Shown piece by piece: positions 57,016 through 64,000 of a DNA stretch of 64,000 nucleotides. Under the pieces are notes generated by a model, which was given only the letters and a program-made list of their open reading frames with translations, was not told where the DNA came from and ran no database searches. This DNA comes from an uncultured Pelagibacteraceae bacterium (GTDB taxonomy: Bacteria; Pseudomonadota; Alphaproteobacteria; Pelagibacterales; Pelagibacteraceae). The stretch covers positions 1 through 64,000 of the forward strand of contig CACIKS010000003.1 in the NCBI GenBank assembly GCA_902587295.1, written 5' to 3'. The translations under genes were made by a program, and so were the position numbers. Each line of letters begins with the position of its first letter. Position 1 is the stretch's first letter.

Positions 57016-57574
57016 ATTTTTTTTTTATAATTTTAACATTTTTTTTTAGATTTTTTAAGGAACTGTTATTGTTGATAACATAATCAGAAAATTTTATTTT
57101 CTTTGCAGGTGGAAGTTGTCTTTTATCGAGGATCTTAAAGATTATGCTGCTTTTGCCTTGTTTTATATATCTTTTTAAACGAAGAGTTTTTTTGGTTTTT
57201 ACAAAAATTACTTTATCAAAAGTTTTCATTAGTTTGCTTTCTATTAAAAGTGGAATTTCAAAAATTAATAAATTTTTGTTTTTATTTTTATTTGAAAATT
57301 TAGCTAATTCTCTTCTTACAAGAGGGTGTATTATTTTTTCGAGCTTTCCAAGTGATTTTTTATCTGCTGATATAATTTTTTTCAATTTGCTTTTAATATT
57401 ATTTTTGTTCTTGAGTTTAAATTTTTTACATATTTGATTTTTAAAAGAGTTTTGTCTATAAATTTTACTGACTTCTCTATCTGCATTGAAGAGTGGATAT
57501 TTTTTACCTGATAGCAATTTTGCTACGGTTGTTTTTCCTGATGCTATTGATCCAGTAACTCCTATTTTAAACAT
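57008..57574 (-). CDS. coaE: Dephospho-CoA kinase
   Basis: The 188-residue product has the P-loop GVTGSIASGKTT near residue 5 and FEIPLLIESKLMKTFDKVI near 105. It makes the last step of coenzyme A synthesis. It overlaps aroE by 8 bases and dnaQ by 8; the order aroE-coaE-dnaQ is typical near alphaproteobacterial origins. Confidence 0.94.
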   Translation of the reverse strand: MFKIGVTGSIASGKTTVAKLLSGKKYPLFNADREVSKIYRQNSFKNQICKKFKLKNKNNIKSKLKKIISADKKSLGKLEKIIHPLVRRELAKFSNKNKNKNLLIFEIPLLIESKLMKTFDKVIFVKTKKTLRLKRYIKQGKSSIIFKILDKRQLPPAKKIKFSDYVINNNSSLKNLKKNVKIIKKKYE

Positions 57575-58364
57575 TCTCTACTAGTTTAATTATGTTATCA
57601 TCAATTTTTGGCAATATTTTATGCCAAATCTTGAATGCTAATTGTGCTTGATAAATAAACATCATTTTACCGTTTTCTATATTATGGTTTGTTTCTTTTG
57701 CTTTTGAAAGAAATTTTGTTTGAGGTGGGTTATAAATAACGTCATAAAATAATTTTCGAATACCTATTTTGGAATAATCTAAATTTATTTCATCATTAGA
57801 ATTGAGCCCTAAACTTGTAGCATTAATAATTACGTCAGAACTAATACTATCTCCCCAATTTATTATTTTTAATTCTCTGTATTTTTTTCTTAAAGTTTCA
57901 GCTTTCTCTTTAGTTCTATTGCTCAAGAAAATATTTGATGTACCCAATTTGTTTAAAGCAGAAATAATTGAAGGTGCAACCCCGCCTGCACCAAGAATTA
58001 AGGCACTTTTACCTTTCATATCAAAGTTGATATGATTTAATGCAAGCCTGAAACCATCAACGTCAGTGTTGTCTCCTATTATTTGATTACCTTTTTTAAA
58101 TATCGTATTCACTGAGTCCGTTTCCAGTGCAGTAGAGGTTAGTTTGTTTAAAAAGGGTATAACTGCCTTTTTAAAAGGCACGGTTACATTTATTCCATAT
58201 ACTTTTTCATTTTTTAAATCTTCAATTATTTCCTTGATTTTTTCATTGTTGACTAATTTTTTGTCATAAGTCGCATTTAAATTATTTTGTTTAATCCAAT
58301 AATTATGCAACTTGGGGGAAAGAGAATGTTTAATTGGATTTCCTATTACTAAATATTTTTTCAT
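57567..58364 (-). CDS. aroE: Shikimate dehydrogenase
   Basis: The 265-residue product has IGNPIKHSLSPKLHNYWI near the start, INVTVPFKKAVIP near 60 (catalytic Lys), DNTDVDGFRLAL near 100 and the nucleotide-binding LGAGGVAPSIISAL near 122. It reduces dehydroshikimate in aromatic amino-acid synthesis. It overlaps maf by 4 bases. Confidence 0.94.
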   Translation of the reverse strand: MKKYLVIGNPIKHSLSPKLHNYWIKQNNLNATYDKKLVNNEKIKEIIEDLKNEKVYGINVTVPFKKAVIPFLNKLTSTALETDSVNTIFKKGNQIIGDNTDVDGFRLALNHINFDMKGKSALILGAGGVAPSIISALNKLGTSNIFLSNRTKEKAETLRKKYRELKIINWGDSISSDVIINATSLGLNSNDEINLDYSKIGIRKLFYDVIYNPPQTKFLSKAKETNHNIENGKMMFIYQAQLAFKIWHKILPKIDDNIIKLVENV

Positions 58365-58942
58365 TTAATATTTTTTAAATACTCCTTAATCTGTTTAATA
58401 GGCAAACCCATTATAGCATCCTTATCACCTTCGATTTTTGAAAATAGAGATCTTCCGCCAGCTTCAATTTGATAAACGCCATAGGCGTATAAATCTTTAT
58501 CTTTTACATTAGATAGGTAAATTTTGATCTCTTCCAAATTAAGTTTTTTCATTGTAAGTGTTGAAGCATCAGTATAATTCCAAATCATAGATCCATTTTT
58601 AGAAATACAAACAGAACTTATTAATTGGTGTTTTTGTCCATTTAACTTTTTTAATATATTCAAAGCTTCTTCTCTGTTTTTAGGCTTCGAAATTAATTCA
58701 CCATTTAGATCGATCACGCTATCGGCACCTAACACAATTTGGTCTGGTTTTTTTATACTAACCTTATTTGATTTAAGTTCGGCTAAATTCTTAGATATCA
58801 AAGATGGAGTTGCACCTTCCGAGATTAAGGAAATTTTTACCTCTTCCTCATTCACATTTGAGGGACAAACGTCTGAAGCTATTTTATGACTGTCTAATAT
58901 ATCTTTCCTAACGCCACTTTTAGATGCTAAAATAATTCTCAT
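58361..58942 (-). CDS. Maf-like nucleotide pyrophosphatase
   Basis: The 193-residue product has RIILASKSGVRKDIL at the start, VLGADSVIDLNGELISKPKNREEALNILKKLNGQKHQLIS near 68-110, and YAYGVYQIEAGGRSLFSKIEGDKDAIMGLP. Maf proteins hydrolyse non-canonical nucleotides, and the origin-cluster ortholog (aroE-maf-ppsR) fits. It overlaps ppsR by 4 bases. Confidence 0.93.
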   Translation of the reverse strand: MRIILASKSGVRKDILDSHKIASDVCPSNVNEEEVKISLISEGATPSLISKNLAELKSNKVSIKKPDQIVLGADSVIDLNGELISKPKNREEALNILKKLNGQKHQLISSVCISKNGSMIWNYTDASTLTMKKLNLEEIKIYLSNVKDKDLYAYGVYQIEAGGRSLFSKIEGDKDAIMGLPIKQIKEYLKNIK

Positions 58943-59760
58943 TTATTTTTTTTTATCTCGTGTATTTTAATTATTGATGCAGCTGTTTCTTCGACTGACC
59001 TTCTGGTAACATCTATTGAGGGCCAGTTATATTTATTAAATATTTTTTTTGAATCATCCACTTCTTGTTTAATTTGGTTAACATCTGTGTAAGATTGTAA
59101 ATCAGTTGAATGATTAACATTTGCTCTTGTTTTTCTAACTTCTGATAATCTTTCTGGGTCAGCGAACAAGCCAATAACACACAATTTTTTACTGTCTTTT
59201 ATTAAGGTCTCTGGAATAGATTGTTTAAAAACCAATGGTATATTCAAAGTTTTATATCCCCTGTTTGCTAAATAAATTGATGTTGGTGTTTTGCTAGTTC
59301 TACTTACACCTAGTAAAATGATATCAGATATAGAAATATCCTCGTTTTTCTTTCCGTCGTCGTGGGACATTGTAAACTGAATTGCCTCTATCCTTTTATA
59401 ATAATCGTCATCAAGAATATGTTGTGCGCTGGGTTTATAAATTGCTTTTTGGTTTAGAAGTTTTGAAAAACTTAAAATTAAATTTCCTAAAACACCAAAA
59501 CAAGGAATATTATTTTTAAGGCATTCGTTTCCAAGGTATTTGGCAAGTTTGGTATCAACTATTGTATATAAAATAATTGAATTTTTTTTATCATTACATT
59601 CAGTTATAATCTTATCAATTTGTTGATTTGTTCTTGTAAAAACATATTCTTTCTTTTCATAATCAAAATTTGCAAACTGTGATTGTAAAGCCAAGAAAAT
59701 TCTATCTAGAGTTTCTCCAGTAGAGTCAGATATTAAAAATATTTGATATTTATTTGTCAT
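58939..59760 (-). CDS. ppsR: Pyruvate, phosphate dikinase / PEP synthase regulatory protein (DUF299, RP001-type)
   Basis: The 273-residue product has IFLISDSTGETLDRI at the start and a P-loop-like LLGVSRTSKTPTSIYLANRG near residue 152, typical of the DUF299 kinase/phosphorylase that switches PEP synthase or pyruvate phosphate dikinase. This is the RP001-type gene that stands beside the origin and hemE in Rickettsia and Caulobacter. It reads away from the 271-base gap to hemE and overlaps maf by 4. Confidence 0.92.
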   Translation of the reverse strand: MTNKYQIFLISDSTGETLDRIFLALQSQFANFDYEKKEYVFTRTNQQIDKIITECNDKKNSIILYTIVDTKLAKYLGNECLKNNIPCFGVLGNLILSFSKLLNQKAIYKPSAQHILDDDYYKRIEAIQFTMSHDDGKKNEDISISDIILLGVSRTSKTPTSIYLANRGYKTLNIPLVFKQSIPETLIKDSKKLCVIGLFADPERLSEVRKTRANVNHSTDLQSYTDVNQIKQEVDDSKKIFNKYNWPSIDVTRRSVEETAASIIKIHEIKKNK

Positions 59761-60031
59761 TAAATTTGTGGATTATTTTAATATAACTATTAGATATCAA
59801 TATTATTTTGTAAAACAATTTTTTTACTCACTTTAGTTAACAAACCTTCAACAAGTTACCTTGTGTTAATAAATTTATATCTAATAATTAACATTGTGTA
59901 TAATAAATGAAAATAGAGCTTTATAACCACTTTTAAGTCCCAATAAATGTAGATAAAATCAAGGTTATCCCTATTACGTAGACTAACATAACCTATTACA
60001 TCAACTATACTTTAAACCTATACTATTAATA
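59761..60031. other. Probable chromosome origin region (oriC) between ppsR and hemE
   Basis: This is the largest non-coding gap in the window (271 bases), and it lies between the two genes that flank the origin in Caulobacter and Rickettsia. It is AT-rich and holds a perfect DnaA box (TTATACACA, minus strand, 59895-59903), a one-mismatch box (TAATCCACA, minus, 59767-59775), a weak one (TTATCCCTA, 59965-59973) and three CCTAT(T)AC repeats at 59970, 59992 and 60017. Genes on both sides read away from it. It must also contain the ppsR and hemE promoters. Confidence 0.65.
59895..59903 (-). other. DnaA box
   Basis: The minus strand reads TTATACACA, an exact match to the DnaA box consensus TTWTNCACA, in the centre of the ppsR-hemE gap. 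Confidence 0.65.
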
Positions 60032-61039
60032 ATGAATAAATTGTTGAAATGTATAATAGATAAAAACAACTCTTACGTTCCTATTTGGTTTATGAGGCAA
60101 GCAGGTAGGTATTTGCCTGAATTTATGGAAATAAGAGAAAAAAACACAAATTTTATCAATCTTTGTCTAAACCCAGAGTTGGTCAAAGATATAACATTAC
60201 AACCTTTAGAGAGATTTAATTTAGATGCTGCTATTATCTTTTCCGATATCTTAATGGTTCCATTTGGATTAGGACAAAAAATAGAGTTCAAAAAAGGTTT
60301 TGGACCCATATTAGAAAATATTGATCTAGAAAAAATTTTAAAAGTAGAAGAAAAAAACTTTATAGAAAAGCTATCACCTGTTTATAAAGCAATAAGTGAA
60401 ACAAAAAAATTAACAGGAGAAAAAAGCTTAATCGGTTTTGTAGGAGCACCCTGGACAATATTAGTTTATATGTTGAACAAGCAATCACCAAAAAAAGATT
60501 TTAATTTTAACCTAATAAAAAAAAACCCAAATTTAATAAAAACACTACTCAAAAAAATTGAAAAATTTATTTGTTTACATATTAAAAAACAAGTAGATGC
60601 AGGAGCAGATATAATTCAGGTGTTTGATTCTTGGGCCGGACTATTATCAGAAAAGGATTTCAACGAGTTTTGTTTAGAACCCAATTTAAAAATTGTTAAA
60701 TTTATTAAAACTTTAAATGTTCCAGCAATTTGTTTCCCAAGAGGCATTGGAAAAAACTATTCTATTTTTTCCTCCACAGTAAAACCAGACTGTATTAATA
60801 TTGATTATGAAATTGATCCTAATTGGGCTAATAACAATTTAAACAATGTAGTGATTCAAGGAGGTATGGATCCCAAAGTCTTACTCGAAGATAAAAAGCA
60901 AATTGAGAAAGAAACTAAAAAATATTTGGAAATCTTTTCTAAACGACCCTACATATTTAACTTAGGTCATGGTGTGTTGCCCCAGACGAAACCAGAAACA
61001 ATAGAATTCATAATAAACTTAGTGAAAGATAATAAATGA
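60032..61039 (+). CDS. hemE: Uroporphyrinogen decarboxylase
   Basis: The 335-residue product has PIWFMRQAGRYLPEF near residue 18 (substrate arginines), AIIFSDILMVPFGLG near 69, GFVGAPWTILVYML near 136 and the C-terminal NLGHGVLPQTKPE. It makes coproporphyrinogen III in haem synthesis. It is the gene that flanks the origin in related bacteria. It overlaps ubiH by 4 bases (ATGA). Confidence 0.97.
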   Translation: MNKLLKCIIDKNNSYVPIWFMRQAGRYLPEFMEIREKNTNFINLCLNPELVKDITLQPLERFNLDAAIIFSDILMVPFGLGQKIEFKKGFGPILENIDLEKILKVEEKNFIEKLSPVYKAISETKKLTGEKSLIGFVGAPWTILVYMLNKQSPKKDFNFNLIKKNPNLIKTLLKKIEKFICLHIKKQVDAGADIIQVFDSWAGLLSEKDFNEFCLEPNLKIVKFIKTLNVPAICFPRGIGKNYSIFSSTVKPDCINIDYEIDPNWANNNLNNVVIQGGMDPKVLLEDKKQIEKETKKYLEIFSKRPYIFNLGHGVLPQTKPETIEFIINLVKDNK

Positions 61040-62175
61040 AGCTTCAAAGGATATGTATAATAGGAGATGGATTAACAGGTTTAACTGCCGCCTTGGCTTT
61101 AAAAAAACTAAACATTCAAATCCATCTTTTTGGAAATTTTTTAAATAAAAAGAAAATTAATGACAATAGAGTTACCGCAATCTCTCCGAGCAATTATGAT
61201 TTTTTATTTAAATTCCTAAACCCAAAAAAGAAGAATTTATTTAATGCAATAAAGAAAGTTGATTTATACCACGAACAAAAAAATGAATACTTTAATTTTC
61301 TTAATTTTGAGAACGAAGGAAAAAATGTTATGTATATTACTAAAAATAATCTACTAAAAAAAACTATTATACAAAATTTAAAAAAACAAAAAAATTTAAA
61401 AATTATCAAAAAAAGCATTAAAGACATTAATACTACAAACTCAACCATCTCGACGAATAACACCAAATCTTTTTATGACTTAATTTTACTCTGTGGAGGT
61501 AGAAATTCTGTCCTAGCCAGAAAGCTCATGGGAAACAGGGAAATTAAAAATGATAAAAACGAGATAGCACTGACAACTATAGTTAAACACAAGTCAAATA
61601 TTATTACCTCTAAACAATTTTTTCTCAAAGAAGGCCCATTGGCAATACTTCCTTTGGATAAAAATAAATTTTCTCTAGTATGGAGTGTGAAAAAAAATGA
61701 TTATATTATAAAAAATATCAAAAATTCGCTTAAACAAAAATTAAAAAAAATTTTAAAATTAAATAAAGAAATTAAATTATCAAAAATAAGCTTTTTTCCG
61801 ATCTCATTCAATTTGAATACAAATTTTACAAAAAGGAATGTTTTGATTTTAGGTGAAGGATCATACAATATTCACCCAATAGCTGGTCAGGGTTTTAATT
61901 TGATTTTAAGAGATATTTCAAAATTATTAGATGAAATCAAACACAACTTAAACCTCGGATTACAATTAAAAGATTCATCCATTCTGGAAGAATTTTCAAA
62001 TTCAAGAAAACCAGAAAATTTACTTTTTGGTCTTGGAATAAGCGTTATTAATAGTTTTTTTATGTACAAACATATTAGTCCTGTAGCAAAAGAATTAATT
62101 TTAAGAGATATCGATAAGTTTAAATTTTTAAAAAGCCTAAATCTTAAAATTTCCGATAAAGGTATATTTAAATAA
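61036..62175 (+). CDS. UbiH/VisC-family FAD-dependent monooxygenase
   Basis: The 379-residue protein has ICIIGDGLTGLTAALALKKL at the N-terminus (FAD-binding Rossmann fold) and LILGEGSYNIHPIAGQGFNLILRDI near residue 272, the second FAD motif of UbiH/UbiF/UbiI/UbiL enzymes. It most likely hydroxylates a ubiquinone precursor; which ring position cannot be read from sequence. It overlaps hemE by 4 bases and is 49 bases before the tRNA gene. Confidence 0.85.
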   Translation: MKLQRICIIGDGLTGLTAALALKKLNIQIHLFGNFLNKKKINDNRVTAISPSNYDFLFKFLNPKKKNLFNAIKKVDLYHEQKNEYFNFLNFENEGKNVMYITKNNLLKKTIIQNLKKQKNLKIIKKSIKDINTTNSTISTNNTKSFYDLILLCGGRNSVLARKLMGNREIKNDKNEIALTTIVKHKSNIITSKQFFLKEGPLAILPLDKNKFSLVWSVKKNDYIIKNIKNSLKQKLKKILKLNKEIKLSKISFFPISFNLNTNFTKRNVLILGEGSYNIHPIAGQGFNLILRDISKLLDEIKHNLNLGLQLKDSSILEEFSNSRKPENLLFGLGISVINSFFMYKHISPVAKELILRDIDKFKFLKSLNLKISDKGIFK

Positions 62176-62224
62176 ATTATTGACGTATTAAAAATTATTA
62201 TAATATAATGTTGAGAATTTTATT

Positions 62225-62299
62225 GCGGGAGTAGCTCAGTGGTAGAGCGAAACGTTGCCAACGTTTAGGCCGAGGGTTCAATTCCCTTCTCCCGCTCCA
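62225..62299 (+). tRNA. tRNA-Gly (GCC)
   Basis: The sequence folds as a standard tRNA. The acceptor arm GCGGGAG pairs with CTCCCGC; the D-arm GCTC pairs with GAGC; the anticodon arm AAACG pairs with CGTTT around loop TTGCCAA with anticodon GCC; and the T-arm has GGTTCAATTCC. The discriminator is T and the 3' CCA is encoded (62297-62299). It is the only tRNA gene seen in the window. Confidence 0.96.
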
Positions 62300-62352
62300 A
62301 AAATGAGACAAATTGTTTAGTTAATATTAGTTTTAAAAGGTTTAAATAAATA

Positions 62353-62691
62353 ATGTCAGATCTTCATACAAAAAAATGTATTCCATGCGAAGGAGGAATT
62401 CCTAGCTTTGATATTAAAGAGATTCATAAATATTTAAAAATGGTTGATGGTTGGGAAGTTAAAGCCGATGAAAACAAAATTTACTATTTAATAAAAAACT
62501 TTAAATTTAAAAATTTTTTGGATAGTCAAAATTTTGTTAACAAAGTTGGAACTATAGCTGAAAAAGAAGGACACCATCCAGACATTTGGTTTGGTTGGGG
62601 ATATGCAAAAATTAAAATTTTTACTCATGCTATTAAAGGTTTGCACGAAAGTGATTTTATCTTAGCCGCAAAAGTTGATAAAATATTCTAA
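62353..62691 (+). CDS. 4a-hydroxytetrahydrobiopterin dehydratase (pterin carbinolamine dehydratase)
   Basis: The 112-residue product has the PCD pattern: LHTKKCIPCEGGIPSF at the start, DGWEVKADENKIYYLIKNFKFKNF in the middle and AEKEGHHPDIWFGWGYAKIKIFTHAIKGL with catalytic histidines. It recycles oxidised pterin cofactors, or may have a role in molybdopterin-related chemistry. No phenylalanine hydroxylase is nearby. It converges with purH with a 4-base overlap. Confidence 0.93.
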   Translation: MSDLHTKKCIPCEGGIPSFDIKEIHKYLKMVDGWEVKADENKIYYLIKNFKFKNFLDSQNFVNKVGTIAEKEGHHPDIWFGWGYAKIKIFTHAIKGLHESDFILAAKVDKIF

Positions 62692-64000
62692 TGATTAAAA
62701 TGTCTTATACCTGTAAAAATCATTTTAACTTTAGCTTTATCAGCCATAGCAATAGAATCTTTGTCTCTAATTGATCCACCTGGTTGAATTATAATTTTAA
62801 CACCTGAATCAATTAATTTTTTAACCCCGTCAGAGAACGGAAAAAAAGCATCTGAAGCTGCAATAGAATTTTTAAGTTTTTTTGGTTGAAATTGTTTAGC
62901 TTTTTGAACAGCTATTCTACAACTATCAACTCTACTTGGTTGACCTGCACCAATACCTATAGTTGAAAAATTATTCGATATTACAATTGAATTAGATTTT
63001 ACGAATTTACATATACTAAAAGCAAATTCAGCTAATCCGATTTCTTTTTTTGTAGGTTTGAGCTTCGTAGCGAATTTAAGATTTTTTTTATCAAATATGA
63101 TGTCGTTCTTATCTTGCACCAAAAATGAATTATTTAATTGTTTTATTTGAATTTTATTTTTATTTTTGAATTTCGATATATCAACTAATATTAAATTTTT
63201 CCTCGATCTTAAGATTTTAATAGCCTCTTTATCAAATTTTTTTGCCATAATAACCTCAAAAAATATTTTTGACATTTCTTTCGCTATTTTTATATCTATT
63301 TTATAATTGCAAACCACAACTCCACCAAACGCGCTTATAGGATCAGAATTATAGGCTTCTTTAAATGATTTAATCGAGGAATTATTAATTGCTACGCCCG
63401 ATGGATTTGCGTGCTTAATTATAACTGTTCCAGTTTTTTTAAGTGACAATAAAATATCTAGACCTGTAAATATATCATTATAATTATTATAGCTCAGTGG
63501 TTTTCCGGTAATTTTTTTTAGACCAATTTCTTGATTGAATAAATCATTAACATATATACTGCTTTTTTGGTGGGGATTTTCTCCATACCTCAATTCTGCA
63601 ATTTTTTTACCGAAGATAGTTTTTTTTTCAGGAAACATTATATTTAATTTTTCGTTAAACCAATTAGATATAATTGAGTCATAATAAGCAGTTAAACCAA
63701 ACGCCTTGCTCGCCATTTGCTCCCTAAACTTAAGACTCGTAGAACCATTATTCCTGTTTAATTCAGTTATAAGATAAGAATAATTTTTTATATCTGTAAT
63801 AATCGATACATCTTTAAAATTTTTTGCCGCCGCTCTGACCAAGGTAGGCCCGCCAATGTCAATATTCTCGATTATTTGAGACGGATTTTTAGTCTTTTGA
63901 ATAGTTGTTATAAAGGGGTAAAAATTTATAATAACTAAATCTATATAATTAAATTTTTTCTTTCTCATTGTTTTTATGTGTTTTTTGTTTGATCTTTTAC
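62688..64000 (-). CDS. purH: Bifunctional AICAR transformylase / IMP cyclohydrolase (partial, N-terminus outside window)
   Basis: The reading frame is open to the window edge; the ATG at 63968 is inside the gene, as KRSNKKHIKT precedes it in frame. The visible part starts in the IMP cyclohydrolase domain (IDLVIINFYPF, NIDIGGPTLVRAAAKNF) and continues through the AICAR transformylase domain (ELRYGENPHQKSSIY, IIKHANPSGVAI, DPISAFGGVVVCN, and IGIGAGQPSRVDSCRIA), ending AKVKMIFTGIRHFNH. It does the last two steps of purine synthesis. Roughly the first 80-90 residues are outside. Confidence 0.97.
   Translation of the reverse strand, partial: KRSNKKHIKTMRKKKFNYIDLVIINFYPFITTIQKTKNPSQIIENIDIGGPTLVRAAAKNFKDVSIITDIKNYSYLITELNRNNGSTSLKFREQMASKAFGLTAYYDSIISNWFNEKLNIMFPEKKTIFGKKIAELRYGENPHQKSSIYVNDLFNQEIGLKKITGKPLSYNNYNDIFTGLDILLSLKKTGTVIIKHANPSGVAINNSSIKSFKEAYNSDPISAFGGVVVCNYKIDIKIAKEMSKIFFEVIMAKKFDKEAIKILRSRKNLILVDISKFKNKNKIQIKQLNNSFLVQDKNDIIFDKKNLKFATKLKPTKKEIGLAEFAFSICKFVKSNSIVISNNFSTIGIGAGQPSRVDSCRIAVQKAKQFQPKKLKNSIAASDAFFPFSDGVKKLIDSGVKIIIQPGGSIRDKDSIAMADKAKVKMIFTGIRHFNH

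Overview
The window looks like a chromosomal segment of a streamlined, AT-rich alphaproteobacterium, most likely of the SAR11 / Pelagibacterales group. This rests on strong A/T codon bias, genes that abut or overlap by 1-30 bases almost throughout, alphaproteobacterial gene neighbourhoods, and alpha-type proteins such as a Fur of the HHDHLID type and a DUF3576 lipoprotein ahead of leuS. No insertion sequence, prophage or CRISPR array is visible. Only one tRNA is present, and the longest stretch without a gene is about 270 bases.

Region 1 (1-16.1 kb, mostly minus strand) is the conserved alphaproteobacterial run murJ-trpS-nfuA-tsaB-fur-miaB-phoH-ybeY-lnt-metK-nusA-infB-rbfA-rpsO. Several usual members are absent (rimI, tlyC/corC, trmB, rimP, ylxR, truB). 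A pair of cell-wall genes (polysaccharide deacetylase and a Bax-type glucosaminidase) has been inserted. TsaB is much shortened, and an intrinsic terminator lies only 18 bases before nusA.

Region 2 (16.1-31.9 kb) holds maeB, an envelope/RNA group (DolP-like, rsmI, LpoA-like), rdgB, the grpE-dnaK-dnaJ chaperone genes with a clear heat-shock promoter before dnaK, dapB, nth and a PfkB kinase. It then has a very compact block: an overlooked 38-residue ArfA, a winged-helix regulator, an L,D-transpeptidase, a YggS protein and a ThiE-like protein. In two neighbouring divergent pairs of this block the start codons themselves overlap. A two-way terminator inside the ThiE-like coding sequence separates it from a large porin gene.

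Region 3 (31.4-47.0 kb) is an origin-associated cluster: DUF3576-leuS-lptE-holA on the plus strand, then parB-parA-rsmG-mnmG-mnmE on the minus strand, and further on rho-hemJ-hemH. Two parS-like palindromes lie inside rsmG. A small glycosyltransferase module plus a DNA alkyl-repair gene sits between mnmE and rho.

Region 4 (47.1-64 kb) carries ftsK-lolA, hinT-hisE-hisF-hisA-hisB (hisA is frameshifted and hisH is missing), hslVU with a heat-shock-like promoter, smr, timA, fxsA-secB, then dnaQ-coaE-aroE-maf-ppsR reading away from a 271-base gap, and hemE-ubiH reading away on the other side. That gap between the RP001-type gene (ppsR) and hemE matches the known position of the chromosome origin in Caulobacter and Rickettsia, and it contains a consensus DnaA box. 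Together with parABS about 22 kb away, this makes the window a probable origin-proximal region. It ends with tRNA-Gly(GCC), a pterin dehydratase and a partial purH.
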